A stretch of 64,000 nucleotides of DNA from Favolaschia claudopus (GCA_037176885.1 JAWWNJ010000082.1:310001-374000); one strand, 5' to 3'; shown: positions 1 to 11,660, counted from the first letter of the stretch. Notes: generated by a model not told the origin, from the sequence alone. Numbers and translations: made by a program.

Positions 1-365
1 TGAACCGCCATGGTGAACCTTGAATAGCTATCGCGCGCCGCTCACCAATCATAGCCTGTTCAACATTGCACGGAATGTACAATAGTACGACATCTAAACG
101 CCGCAATCAACAGTTTCCTAGGACTCTGACTGATCAAGTTGAAGGGCGGCATCCAGATTGAAGCATCCACATAGAAATAGATCTTTGGGGCCTCAGTTCG
201 TCGGCCCATCAGACAGAACAATGTACGATGCTGTGGGATGTTCCTCACACCCGGGAAGGCGCGATTATCTCTGACTATCACCTCCATGAGTCTCGCGTCA
301 CCTTGAGAAGATAATAAAATAGGTTGTCGCTGGCGCTTCTACACTCTCGCTGTTCGTTCACCGTG
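1..365. other. left-edge stretch, no certain gene
   Basis: The stretch before the first UstYa-like gene. A minus-strand open frame of 75 codons begins with ATG at 287 and runs leftwards to about 60. It could be the first exon of a gene lying mostly outside the window, divergent from the UstYa-like gene, but I recognise no motif in it. Nothing else is supported. Confidence 0.2.
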
Positions 366-1020
366 ATGTATGCCCCACAAGCGTCGGTCGTGGTGTCTGC
401 GCTCTGCATTCTTGCAATCCTCAACATTACGACGGTCATACTCGGTTATTATCGCCACATAGAAACAAGTCTGAACATCCCGAGTGAGTTATCTTTCAAT
501 TGCATTTAATCAGGGGATACTAATTCCTACCTCTTCAACAGCGTACATTGATAAAAACTATCCTCTCGAGCTTGTCGGTTGGGACATCGAACCTGTGGAG
601 ATGGCTTTCCACGAAACCGTCCGGTTCGACCTTAACGCGTCCGACAGCGCGGCCGACCGGGAATGGCGCTTGCTCTACGTCCCTCCTTACACCGTTCATC
701 TAGGGCCCGGACAGCGTTTATTCGCTCTGGCCTTTTACCACCAGTTTCATTGTCTGCGAGCCATGCAGTTCGCCATAACTCATCCAGAGGATCATACTTA
801 CACCCTCGAGCATATTCAGCACTGCTTGAACTATCTCAGACAACATCTGTTATGTGCGGCAGACGACGAACTTGAGGCCGGGGATTTTCTGAGATGGGAT
901 CTCACACCAGGTCATTTGGAATCACTTCGGGTTTGCAGGGATTGGGAGAAGGTGTACCATATCGTTGACACATCTCTGATGGATTTCAAGGAGTCGACAC
1001 ACTCTCCGATCCGTACATAG
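366..1020 (+). CDS. DUF3328 / UstYa-like protein 1
   Basis: Two exons, 366-483 and 542-1020 (intron GTGAGT...CAG), giving 198 residues. ATG 366 is chosen because the open frame upstream of it contains only a TTG. Residues ~4-25 form one hydrophobic membrane anchor. The two family signatures are visible as HQFHC and HIQHC (HxxHC type), the second followed by LNYLRQ. Members of DUF3328 (UstYa and relatives) act in oxidative tailoring or cyclisation of ribosomal peptides such as ustiloxin in ascomycetes, and the histidines probably bind a metal; the substrate here is unknown. A paralog lies 226 bases downstream on the same strand. I see no precursor peptide gene with repeated cores nearby. The family call is firm; the role is inference. 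Confidence 0.85.
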
Positions 1021-1246
1021 CTGTTTGAGTGTTAGTATTATCTCCGTTGCTCGTTCTCAATATAGCGCGTGAAGTCGGGCTTTTTACCTTCAAGTTCCAC
1101 CGTGTTTAGATCAAGATTCAGCAAAGATCTAGGGTACCCATTTTGCTAAGATGTTCATCATCGGAAGTGCACAACTCCGGTGGAAGTTCGAACTTGAACG
1201 GCAATTGGAAAGGAGATCGTGACAGTGTTCCCTTTACCCGCACACC

Positions 1247-1924
1247 ATGAATTTCAGTTATCCATTGTCTCAGAGCCGACCTCGTAATTTCTCTCTTCGT
1301 TGGATACTCTGGACGCTTGGAGGAATCAACTTCTTAATATTGCTAGTCGGTATTCGGCGGACGTGGCTTCGCGTTCATGAGCCCCACGGTATTTTTCCTT
1401 CGTTGCGCAAGTTCCGAGTCGTTCATTGACATAAAGAATAAGTAGACACCGTTTACCTGGGTCAGAACGATCCTCTTGAGCTCCCCCTCCATTTTGAAGC
1501 TGTGGGGATGAGCCTGCTCCGAGAAACCACTCGATTCGACATGGATTTATCGAGTAATATCTCTCTCAAGGAATGGGAAACACTCTCCGTGCATCCTTTT
1601 GTTGTCCATCTTGGCGCCAACAGACGTGCTTTCACCGTCGCGTACTATCACCAATGGCATTGCGTCCACGTTCTTTCTTTGACTTTCCTCAGAGGGGAAT
1701 ACAAACGTCTCACGAACGAACATGTCCAGCACTGCCTGAACTACCTGCGACAATCCTTTCTCTGTCTCTCCGACGACAGCTTAGAACCAGGGGATTTCAT
1801 GAGTGCTCATATGAACGTGTTCGGGGGCAATGTGGTTTGTAGGAATTGGGAGGAGGTGGACTTTTTCGTGGATAGAAATTTGAAGGATTGGATGGAATGG
1901 AATAAAACCAATTTCGCACTGTAA
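1247..1924 (+). CDS. DUF3328 / UstYa-like protein 2
   Basis: Two exons, 1247-1388 and 1446-1924, giving 206 residues with the intron at the same place and phase as in the neighbouring paralog (after the membrane segment, one base into a codon). Residues ~18-38 are a hydrophobic anchor preceded by basic residues. The paired motifs are HQWHC and HVQHC, again followed by LNYLRQ, and a shared LEPGDF precedes the C-terminal CRNWEEV. It is clearly a tandem duplicate of the upstream gene that has diverged. Like other UstYa-type proteins it is probably a membrane-tethered oxidative enzyme of peptide natural-product biosynthesis, but no substrate can be read from the sequence. It converges with the But2-like gene, leaving 84 bases between stops. 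Confidence 0.85.
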
Positions 1925-2008
1925 CGGTGTATGCACCTCTATGATAATTCTTCGATTCAACAAACTTAGACACAATACACCAAAGTAATTGCATAAGCGA
2001 ACGAGACA

Positions 2009-2989
2009 TTAAATCGTGGAATATTGCACCATCGTAAAGGCTGTAGTATCTGTCAGCATGCTAGTGGTACTGTAGTGTCTGAAGAGAGACATACCAGGTA
2101 CGGAATCGTGCTCTTTGTCTTGCTCCCATGCTAATTCGCATGGTTTTGGATCTTGCGACTGCAGAGGGCACGCAACTTCAAAGGTGTACAAATGATCCAT
2201 TTGGCACTCGAAGCGATGAGTCCAAACAGAGCCGTAGTCGAGCACTATGTCAGCAATTTTATCACCGCGAGGCGGACGCGAAGAGTATGAAATGCTGTCG
2301 GCATGAAGGGGTTTACCGTAGTCGAGGGAGAATATCTCGACGTGAGACAACGGTAAAACCAATGGTCGGTTGCCTGCGCTGACACTGGCGTTGGCTGACA
2401 GAGCAATCCGAAGTTCACAGAGTTCCATCCCATAATCAAGGGCTCTGAACTGAACAACGGTGGAAACCTGACAAGTATAAATTCAGAAGGAAAATATGGC
2501 CAAAACGCAGGACAAGCCTACTGATTTCGATGCGACGACCCGTCCTAATTCCGGATATATCGTTCCGATGTCGGTCCGGACACCTGTGTACGGCGCAGAC
2601 TTTTGCTTGGGCATCGAACTATCGACTTGTGCCAGCAGAAGCGGAAAATTGACGAAGGACTTGGCAGCCGGAGGGCCCACTCTCCGCAAGTTTTCGAATC
2701 CAACGAACTGCGAAGGTCGCCGAAGATTGTCAAGGTCCTTTCGGGACACACCCCTCGAAGTAAGAAACGTCGTAGACGATGGGAATGAATATCTGCCAGT
2801 GGCCGGAGGGGCAAGTTGGAAGAGCACGACATTAACAACAGTGCATAGGAGACAGAGTAGAAGGGCTCCTGTTGAGAGGTACGGCGATATTCGACTAGCG
2901 GGACCAACGTCCCCGAGCTGCGACTGCGCTCCATCGTCTGAATCTGAAGCGAGTTGCTGATATTTGATGACTCGTTTGTTGAAGAACAT
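2009..2989 (-). CDS. But2 C-terminal-like single-pass membrane protein
   Basis: Two exons on the minus strand, 2989-2522 and 2467-2009, 308 residues; the splice joins ASKSV to STVVQFRALDYGMELC in frame. Residues ~38-57 are one transmembrane helix after a short cytoplasmic stretch starting with KYQQL, and the rest is a lumenal domain containing NLRRPSQFVGFENL, FVNFPLLLAQVDSS and TIYPE. This arrangement is typical of a large Agaricomycete family annotated as ubiquitin 3 binding protein But2 C-terminal-like; its biochemical function is unknown to me. The upstream region on the same strand is the dispersed inverted repeat at 3190-3754, which supplies another in-frame ATG just upstream in a different frame; ATG 2989 is preferred because it gives the family-like N-terminus. 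Confidence 0.75.
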
Positions 2990-3189
2990 CTTCGTGAAGG
3001 CTCTAATTCTTCGGGCGATATTTCAAGCAGAATTTGTGACCGCGACCCATATTGGGATTGCTCCGCTACCTCAGGGAGTATCCTCCAGAAACGTACTGGA
3101 GCGATTTCGTCCGTAATTGTAGCAAAAATCTTGACACTCGTAGAACAGAAACTGTTGGTAGATTCGACCCGCCGCGCTAATCTGTCAAG

Positions 3190-3754
3190 GAAAGTGGAAT
3201 CAGCGTAGTCACGGATTCGTAAAGGGGTCCCGTGGAGGAGCGACATCGATCACTGCGGAGTTTGAAATTCACTCCATTTGGAAACCCTGCCAAATTGGGG
3301 AACTCTCCTACTTTCGATACCTCTGAGCATACCGGTAGACCTTTGAGCCTCAAAATATGTTTAGGACACTGTATTAGTGCCGTGATGCAAGCAATCTCAT
3401 TTTAGCAGCGGCTAAAGGTCGAATTTTCTTTCATTGTTGGTGAAACATGCTTATACGCGATTTACAAACTGTCGGCGGACAAATAGCAAGATAATGTGCG
3501 GGTTGACTCTGAATATAAAGTCTCTCTTGATACAGGTCAGTTTTAGCAGTCAACTCTACCATCCACCTCAAGGCGAGCGCGCAAAGTTTTCGGTGTGTGA
3601 TGGCCGTCGTAGCGACTTTCCTAAAATGGATGCCGTGGTCAGCCGAGCCATCAATTGTCGCTTCTCAGCCGACCCCCCTGACGCGTCCAAGACTTTATAT
3701 ACGTTTGAACGACTGTCTTCAAAAAAGTTTATAAAGTCTTGTTTACGAGACTAG
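3190..3754 (-). repeat. dispersed repeat, inverted arm A
   Basis: This stretch is the reverse complement of 42283-42860 with scattered substitutions and small indels. Shared landmarks are the block around GGAGTGAATTTCAAACTCCG, a TATATAAAG box and the end sequence AGTCTCGTAAACAAGAC. Homology stops sharply at 3754, just before AGGCTGAAG, and fades below about 3190. Arm B lies inside the longer insertion element that breaks the second SDR gene, so this is probably a fragment of the same mobile family. Read on the minus strand, a TATA-like box and an ATG (3246) lie in it, upstream of the But2-like gene. Confidence 0.8.
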
Positions 3755-4433
3755 GCTGAAGAGGCTCTTATCACGAACGAGCGGCGTGTTGTGAGGAAGA
3801 GTAGTAGTCTCTTAGTGGTAGATCATTCTCTTGATCTGCCAGTTCGAAACTTCGATAGGGATCTATCACGGGCCGAATCCACAGCCTTCCGGACTTGGTT
3901 CTAACTTACCCTCTACCTCGGGCAAGACCTCGGGGACCATGTAAAGATACTCAGACGGTTGAGACCGAATCAGAAGTGTGCAACCTCACGGGCAACTCGC
4001 AAGACTTGCCCAAGACTCCGTGTTACAGTGACAGTGCCGTTCAACAGTGCCGTTCAATGGACGCCTAAACGCCGTCGCAAGGTCTTCGCTCTCTGATTAA
4101 CTCGTCTCAGCTCGTCTCACCGACTCGGACTTTCAGAGCGACCGCGTGGACCCCATTCTAGAGAACAGAAGAGGAGAAGAAGAGGACACTCACAGCATCT
4201 ATAATTATTTCGCGCAAACACGATACCAGCCGTGCTCAAGTTCGATCTTATCGAAGTTGCCACAGCCCTTTCAGTTTTCCATAGCTCTGAGATCTGAGGC
4301 CTGAGGATCCATCGAATGTGAGTTGTGGATATTTGCCCCCGGTGATGTCTGAGATGACAGCACCGTCGTATAGAACTTGAAGAACTCAAGACTCGCACTG
4401 AGTTTCGCAGCGCCCTGCGACTCTAAGCTACTC
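3755..4433. other. intergenic, no gene seen
   Basis: Between the repeat and the FAD oxidoreductase. A short stretch near 3806-3865 has a tRNA B-box look but folds badly (see rejected items). The last ~300 bases would be the promoter of the oxidoreductase. Nothing else is supported. Confidence 0.5.
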
Positions 4434-6001
4434 ATGGCTACTGCGAATATCTCCAAGTCATTCACAACCTTCCTCGCCCAACTGCCTGCCTCGATTTCAG
4501 CAGATACTAGGGTCCTGACAGACGAAGGCAGCCCGGAATTCCAGGCCCTCATGCAACGATGGAGCGACATTGACTTGCAGACGCCCACGGCCATTGTCCT
4601 CGCTGCGACTGAGAATGACGTAGCCTTAACCGTTCGTATTTCTTGCGTTTTTTTTTCTTTCTTTTTCTTTGCCAACTTCTGAGTCGTGCAGGTAAAGCAG
4701 GCCGTCGAACTGAATATTCCATTTGTTGCCAAATCTGGAGGACACAGTCTATGGTCCACAATCGGCAAGGGAGGCTTCATCTTGGACCTGAGTCTCCTCA
4801 AACACATCTCTGTCGACACTGAGAAGAAGTGTGTCACGGTCGGAAGCGGAGTCCTCGTCAAAGAGCTCAACGACATCACTTTTCAGCATGGGCTGTGTCT
4901 GCGTCAGTCACCGTACGATTTTCAGGTTTCGATTCTCAGTCATTCTCTTTAGCTCTCGGCAACGGGAACACCATTGGTGTTGTGCCTCAAGCGCTAGGTG
5001 GTGGCATCAGTGCTCTTTCCCGCTTGTGCGGCCATACGTCCGACAGTATCCTATCCGCTCGAGTCGTCACAGCTGATGGCTCCCTTATCACCGTTTCTAA
5101 ATCGTCCAACGCTGAACTGCTATGGGCGCTCCAGGGCGCCGGGCAATTCTTTGGGATAGTCACGGAACTCACTCTTCAAGCATACCCCCTCTCTGTTCTC
5201 GGTACCTCTGACGGCACCGTGTATACGGGGAGCATCGTGTTTCCACCTCAAAGGGTCGAAGAAGTTCTACAGGCCGTTAATACCTTGATCGCCGATGACT
5301 CTGCCCCCGCTTCAGGTCTTTTCCTCATCGCTGCGCCGCCCCCAGCCTTCGCGACTTGCATCATCATCATTCCTGTCTATTTCGGATCAGCTGATGCAGC
5401 AGAGAAGTACTATCAGCCGCTGTTTGCTCTCAGTCCCATGATGACGGACTGCAAGTCGATTCCCTTCGCTCGATTGAACGATTCGATGGAAGCCTTCTGT
5501 TCCAAGGGAGGCTTCAAGCGTTTTGCTGGCGCTGGAATGCAGAAGTTCGAGCCCTCCGTTTGGCCCAAGGTCATTGACCTCTTCGAGGAGCTTAAACGTA
5601 AATGCCCCGACGCCGGCGCCACTGGATATGCGTTCGAGTGGAACGTCTTCACACCCGAGAAAAAGATTTCGCCTGTGGACTCGGCTTTTAGCCATCATGA
5701 CATCAAAGTTTGGGCGTACGTTTTGTGCTCACGTACAGCACGCATATTCTGACAATTTGGCAGGGAACTTGTCTCTTGGTACACGAATCCGGAGTCCCAT
5801 GCCGAAGTATATCGCATCGAACAAGAAGTCCTCGCCTTGATGCGTCAATCCCAGACCAAAGAAAATGAGGCAGCTTTCCAGAATTGGACCCGAGATGAGC
5901 CGCTGGAGCGCAGATACAGAGGTTCCGAGCGATTGGAAAAATTGAAAATGCTGAAGAAAAAGTGGGATCCCAAAGGAATATTCACGTCACAGCTCCTGTA
6001 G
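4434..6001 (+). CDS. berberine-bridge-type FAD-linked oxidoreductase
   Basis: Four exons, 4434-4631, 4692-4902, 4953-5715 and 5764-6001, about 469 residues, all joins in frame. It is a PCMH-fold FAD enzyme: residues ~60-130 hold the FAD-binding core with VAKSGGHS, whose histidine is the usual covalent flavin attachment site, then VTVGSGV, and ALGGGIS after the third exon starts. The C-terminal BBE-like segment contains WDPKGIF. There is no signal peptide, so it is likely intracellular, unlike many family members. Such enzymes oxidise alcohols, amines or carbon-carbon bonds in specialised metabolism using oxygen. The substrate cannot be inferred. The upstream TTG-started extension is rejected because ATG 4434 is the first in-frame ATG. 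Confidence 0.88.
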
Positions 6002-6164
6002 AGGCTGGTGATTAGTTATTACCAACGACGGGCACTTCGTAAATGTAGTAGTCTACAATAGTCGATGAGAAGTAACTTATGCATGTGCGAGTACAGAGAA
6101 AAACTCTGAATGTGAAGGTCACAGAGTTGTATAGCAAAAACATGTAAGTTGTGTACGACGACTT

Positions 6165-6445
6165 TTTTCACGCCGCATCAGGGAACAAATCCTTTGCAGC
6201 CTGTTTGGCCTCCGCCTCTCCAGCCGGCCCCGCCAGCTTCCCAGGTCTCCATGGCCGCGTCCAAGCTCGCAGACCCCGGCTCGGAGGCCGAACTCGAGGT
6301 CGAAGAAAAGACCCAGCATCCTCCGCTGATCCCTCCGTAGTCAGCCGAGTCAATTAAAAGAATGGATGATAGCGTCTTAGTCGACGACGGGTGGTGGAAC
6401 TCGGAGGGCTTTGCTCTGAGCGTCGCGATGTTGTGCCCCGGCTCC
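6165..6445 (-). pseudogene. copied tail exon of the O-mannosyltransferase (fragment 1)
   Basis: Read on the minus strand this ends in PAGEAEAKQAAKDLFPDAA followed by stop, nearly the same as the last residues of the intact mannosyltransferase (ending KDLFPDAV at 8257). Upstream in the fragment EEPGHN and PSSTKTLSSI correspond to EPGHDVF and VVDEDAIIES of the intact tail, with frame breaks between. It lies directly behind the stop codon of F-box/LRR gene 1 and on the same strand. It is a decayed partial copy of the last exon of that gene, not an independent gene. Confidence 0.75.
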
Positions 6446-8073
6446 TCAATGTGGACACAGCTCTTGCCTCCAAAAGTCTTCTTCTTCTGCCCGCATTTCA
6501 CAAAATACTGGAAGCATCTCCTTCACACGACACCATATTTTAGCATGCGTTCTCGCGTCCTCATCCAACAAGGACATGGGGTCCGGCACAATAAGGCTTT
6601 CCAGCTCAGGAAAGAGATTAGAAATGAAGGCTGCGACCTGTGCCTCATTCCCTCGAGTGATAGGCGACTCCCCAACCTCTAAATATTCCAGAGACTCGTG
6701 CCGAATGCGCCGTCGAGGAGTTTGTATAAATTCCGGTACATTCGCGGCATTCATGCGAAGTTCAAGATAGTCCAGCCTGGGACAATATCGTGCGAATGGG
6801 ATGAGACATTTGAGCGTCGCTCGAGGCTGGAAAGGATGCAACCAGCTACTACGAAACTGTATGGAGCCAATAGACGGCCATGCCATGGCCATTTCCTCCA
6901 GGAAACCATCACCGACATCAACTCCAGCGTGTGTATGATGGGAAAGAGTGTTCAGAGTCTTGATTGCTAGAAGCGGCCGAAGCGCGTCTTCGGAAAGCAC
7001 ATGCAGACCAACATCCAGTCCGCCATAAGAATCCATATCTTCGACTTCGAGAGTCTTGAAACCAGACTTTATTGCCATATCACGGAGAGCTATGTGCAGG
7101 TCCTGCCAAGCTGCCGTAGTCCAGTTTGCCAATGGACAGATGCTTAGACTTGCAAAGCGAGAGGAAGAGATTGCTTGAATGATTCCCATGCATGAACGCG
7201 CCATTCCACAACGAATATAGAGGGAGGTGAGAGCAGGGAATGCCGTCTCCGACAAAAAGTCTGGAGGATAGAGAGTGGAGTGTTCCGCCCAGCTTACGCT
7301 CAACTCCGCCAGGAATGGGAGCTCAGCGACATGCCGGAAACCCATCTCGTCAAGGTTGGGGACAGAAAGTTTGGTGAGATGGTGCAGGCCGCACACGAGG
7401 TTCGATATCACAGATATCGTGCGAGGCCGGTCGCTGATCAGAGTCAAATCAAGATCTGTTACCAGAGGGCAGCAAGACCTGATATACGGTAGGATAGAAA
7501 GCGCAGGAACAGCGTCTATGATGTGCAGAGAAACGTCCTGAAGCTGAGGCTGTAGAAAATGGCGCAGAGATATCTCATGCTCCGATCTCCAGGTCCACTT
7601 CAAAGAAACAAGTTTTGGCATGAAGTTTGGGGGGAGGGCCATATCCAGAGCGCGAAGAAACTTGGGGTGGACGGTCTTTTCACGACCATACGGCCTCCGC
7701 TCAAATTTTCGAACACGCATCGAGTAGAAGAGAAGTCTGGCAATATCCGAACTTTCGATAGGCCGACGAATATGCTAAGGAAAAGAGAACTTCAGGAAAA
7801 CTGTTTTTCATGATAGACGACGTTTGCACGCACTAGGACTGCATCCTTCCCAGGTTCGCGTTCTTCCCACAGAGATTCTGGCATGCATTTCACCAGCGGT
7901 ACTAGGCTGGATTGCTCGTGCCAGAGGATGTCCAAAGCCGGCTCCTTGAATATTTTGGATGTTGTCGTTAATGCGAGTAGAGTTGTTGGCCGGAGGTAGC
8001 GTTCTTCCCTGTAGACCTCAAGGCAGACCATACGAACAATCTCGGTAATGTGCAAAGCTCGCCAGCAGGCCAT
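6446..8073 (-). CDS. F-box/LRR-like protein 1
   Basis: Two exons, 8073-7834 and 7774-6446, 522 residues, phase-0 intron. The N-terminus (LHITEIVRMVCLE ... LLALTTTSKIFKEPALDILWHE) is a degenerate F-box of the kind used by Agaricomycetes, which would recruit Skp1 in an SCF ubiquitin ligase; the remainder is built of weak leucine-rich repeats for substrate binding (for example LTKLSVPNLDEMGF). The same architecture and intron site occur in the two plus-strand paralogs at 14148 and 16342. Unlike them it lacks the acidic C-terminal tail and stops at ELCPH, exactly where a copied mannosyltransferase tail begins, so its 3' end may have been cut by that rearrangement. Target unknown. Confidence 0.75.
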
Positions 8074-8256
8074 ATATATGATATGTACTACCGGCAGCCG
8101 CACGCTGAAGCTCAATTTGGTGGAGGAGGGTAAGTTGGGAGCCGAAAGCCGATCAATACGTTTGAAGGCGCATACTTGAGTACAAAGGATAATTAAATTA
8201 GAATGTCCCAGATTTATATAGCAAATCACCATGTAAGTTATGTACAACTACTTTTT

Positions 8257-11200
8257 TCACACCGCATCAGGGAACAAATCCTTTGCAGCTTGTTCTGCCT
8301 CCGCCTCCGCCTCCCCAGCCGGTCCCGCCGGTTTCGCTGGTCTCGCGTTCGCACCTGCAGACGAAGACGCATCCGCAGCCGAATCCGAGCTCGCAGACAC
8401 CGACTCGGAAGCCGAACTCGAACTCGAACTCGAGTCTGAAGAAGACCCAGCCGCAGACGAACTCTCCCCTTCGCTGCTAACAGAAGCAGCGTCCACTGAG
8501 CCAGCCTCCTCCGCCGACCCCTCCGTAGTCACCCGAATCACAGACTCGATGATAGCGTCTTCGTCGACGACGGGTGGGGGGAAGGCTTTGCTCTGAGCGT
8601 CGCGATCACCACCAAAGACGTCGTGCCCTGGCTCAGGCTTCACCTCGAACGCAGAAGTTCTTTCTGCATCGGGCTCCGCTTCCGGTGGGTTATGCCCACC
8701 AGCGACTGTGGGGTTGGCCGGTGCCTGGTGCTGTGTGGGCCCAGCGGCGGCAGTGTACTCAGCATACTAGAAGCACAATTAGCGACAGTTCTGCTAGCGA
8801 TTGATCGAGTTACGCACTGAATCAGGGAAGTCGTTACTAGATCAAGGGAAACGGAGTTAGACCAGACAAACGAGGCCACAAACCACGTACCATGAAAAGT
8901 CCCATGTTTTCAACCATTTAGCGTTATTACACTTGCTCTTCGTCCACTGATTGCCGTATGCGAGGGGGCTGAAGTACGCAAAGTTCCAAACGACGAGGAT
9001 GATAAGCACGCCCGCAATCTGAAGGCGCACTCTAGGGCGTAGCGACGAAGTTACAAGGTCGAACACGCCGGACATGAGGAGGATGCCGAAATAAAGAGCT
9101 GGCAGATAGTGGTGCAGGAAGAGCTGACGGCCCATTAGGTAGAAAGGGAAGTAGTGTAGGAACCAGCCGAGGAAGAGGAAGCCACACACGCCGTCATACT
9201 TGACCACTCTCGCTGTTGGATCTCAGAGTATGATCAGGAAAATGAGGAGGAGGAACGTACAATTATCGAAATCGCGGTATCCGCGCTTCGCTCGAAGAAT
9301 GAGGAGACCGCGTACAGCGACATAGCTGAAGACAGCGAGGGTAGACATCCACCAGACCATCGGGTTACCGATCAGGTAGATTTGCGTGCGGTCCTTGACC
9401 CAAAAGTTCTAAGGACAGCAATGTTATTTCCAAATGCGCTTCGGACGACGTAAAGAGCACATACGATTCCGCGACGAAGTCGTGGCCATGACTCTGGGCG
9501 AGAGTCAAACGTATGCCGATCAGTCAACCCAGCGTTAGTGATAAACATCACTTGCTGTAACTCCAAGAACTTGGCCATGAATCCAGGAAGCTTGTAGTTG
9601 ACCTTCGGAGCATCGGCGGGAACTAAAGAAACTGAATCAGCCAGTGCAGAGCCACAGAGTACAAGACCCAAACGCACGATCGGGGTGAGAGGCAGTTTCA
9701 ATGTACCACAACGAGTTCGCCATGACCGCATTCTTGTTACATGTTACTTCCTGTTGCTCAAAGCCCCACTCAGGGAGCTTGATCTTGTGCGAAAACAGGT
9801 AACACCCAGTGAGGGCATGTCGCAGACGGAACTTGGTACGGAGGGTGCGAAGCCGCTTGGTCGACTCGGAGTCGCGCTTGTCGCCGTGCACGATTTCGAC
9901 CCACCAGTCGTCGTTGGCATCTCCTTCGAAGCCAGGCATGCCATATGCGGAAACTTCGTTCTGGAAATCGACGTCCGAGACAGGCGGTCGTACGTCGTGC
10001 GAGTGTAAACGCTTCCCGGTCGAGATATGTTCGAGCTTGACGCGCATCTTGTCTTTGATGTACATTAGTCCGCCGTTCTCATGTTCGGCTTCCCATGTGG
10101 CATTGTAGATGCGCCAGTCGTTGTTCGAGTCACGATGTGGGTACAGCGTTATCTGTTGCTCTGGAGCGAGACGTCAGAGAGACCACAAAGAAAGTTTTTT
10201 CAAAAAAGAAAAAAAAAACACGCACGCTTGCTTCCACCGGGGTAGTTGTGTGCATGAGAGTGCAAGTAGCCACCCTGCGTGTTCACATGACGCAGGGTGA
10301 GCTGCGAGTCCACCGCGACGTCCGCAAAAGTGTCCAACATGCCACGTCCTCCAAGTGTATGCTGGAACTCGGAGCTCATGAACCCATCTCCGTCACCGGA
10401 ACTGCCAAGGATCAAAAAGTGAATCTGGAACATGCCCATGTAGAAGATGATGGGTACGACGATGAGGCAAAGCGCGCGGGCGACAAAATGGCGCATCCAC
10501 ACGCGCGGAGGAACGCGCAAGTCGCCGAGGAGTACCCAGAGCTGTTGAATGGTGCTGAGGCCGACGGTGGCGATGGTGAAGAGGCCAACCCACTTGCAGC
10601 TGAAGACGGCGCCGAGCGAGAGGCCAGACATGAAGAGCCAGAACCACCACGACTCTGTGAACGGCTCATGTTTGTCCTCGTTGCAAAAGCCGACCCAGAA
10701 GAAGATGGTGAGGGCGGTGAAGAAGACGAGGGGAGAGTCGAGGAGGATGTATCGGGACTGGGTGACGATGGCGTTTTCGAAGGTGAGGAAAAGAGATGCA
10801 AGGAGTGCGGTTGTCGCGCGGCAGTCGAGACCGCGGAGAGTCAAGTAGGAAAGCGGGATAGTCGCGATACCAAACAGTGCGGGTACGAGCCGCATGGCCA
10901 CGTAGGGAACATCGTCGTATGGTCTGCGAACGGATTGGCCGCAGCTCAAAGTAATAGCTAGTTCGAAACTCACTTTCCGATGTCTTTAAAGTCAAAACTA
11001 CCGTCATATCCGAACACAAAAGCGGCCAGAGTGATCAAAAGTTTTGCCAAAGGTGGGTGAACGTCGACAAAGTACTGAGTCTTGATATACTTGCTCGCGA
11101 ACTTGCCAAAGTGCACCTCGTCGAAACTAATGGTCTTTTAGCTCCAGATTCACCGGTAAACCGCCGTAAACTCACACAACGCTTGCCGGTTTTGACAATC

Positions 11201-11456
11201 GGAATAACCGCACAGCAGACGCGACAATCAGGATGACCGCTAGCAGCTTCCACTCGCCAGAGCTGATATGTAGACCACCCAATGGATATACTTTTGTACG
11301 ACCGGGAGCAAGACCTTTAGAAGCTGCTGCGCGCCGCATATCCGCGTCTAAGTGGTCTTGCCGCGCATGCGGGAATCGCTGAGAAGTCATCGGAGGCGCG
11401 TGAGACGTCCCCGGAGGGGGAGAAGCAGGTCTCCTAGCCCTAACGCTGGCAGACAT
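8257..11456 (-). CDS. pmt4: protein O-mannosyltransferase, Pmt4-type
   Basis: Nine exons on the minus strand: 11456-11176, 11126-10974, 10923-10226, 10160-9678, 9622-9465, 9408-9261, 9212-8891, 8836-8818 (19 nt) and 8766-8257; 923 residues. It transfers mannose from dolichyl-phosphate mannose to Ser/Thr of proteins in the ER. Seen: a first luminal loop with FDEVHFGKFASKYI and DVHPPLAKLL (the acidic pair is the catalytic signature of PMTs), many membrane helices, MIR repeats (ITLYPHRD, RLRHALTGCYLFSH) around residues 380-540, and a second helical half. WDFSCNDFPDS spans the 19-nt exon. Known Pmt4 proteins are about 760 residues; here the last exon adds ~169 residues rich in Ser, Ala and Glu ending KDLFPDAV. 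That exon has been copied next to F-box genes. Pmt4 rather than Pmt1/2 is my reading of the loop sequences. Confidence 0.9.
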
Positions 11457-11660
11457 AGCGCCAAAGAAGAGAAGAAAGAAGAAATGCCAGCAAACGTGGA
11501 GATTTGGTGAAGATCAGAGATTTCCAAATTGGGACTCAGTTGATGCCGGAAATTCAATCAAGTTCAATCACGAAGCAGGCTTCAAAAAAAATGGCGAGTC
11601 TGAAATAGAAATGGCCAAGGGAGGCAAGAAAGACACTACATTGTTCGATAAACATGCCCA

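Noticed and set aside
324..365. Upstream extension of UstYa-like gene 1
   Set aside because: It starts at TTG, not ATG; the hydrophobic anchor and family-like start follow ATG 366.
2545..3246. 233-codon minus-strand frame overlapping the But2-like gene
   Set aside because: Its 3' part is an out-of-frame shadow of the But2-like exon 1; its 5' part is the dispersed repeat, and the equivalent frame in the other arm has stops.
3806..3870. tRNA-like stretch (A-box-like TTAGTGGTAG, B-box-like AGTTCGAAAC)
   Set aside because: The T stem does not pair (GCCAG against CTTCG), the anticodon stem gives the wrong loop size and no acceptor stem is seen; at best a decayed tRNA or SINE piece.
10095..10961. 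288-codon plus-strand frame
   Set aside because: Antisense shadow of mannosyltransferase exon 3; the minus-strand reading has the PMT motifs.
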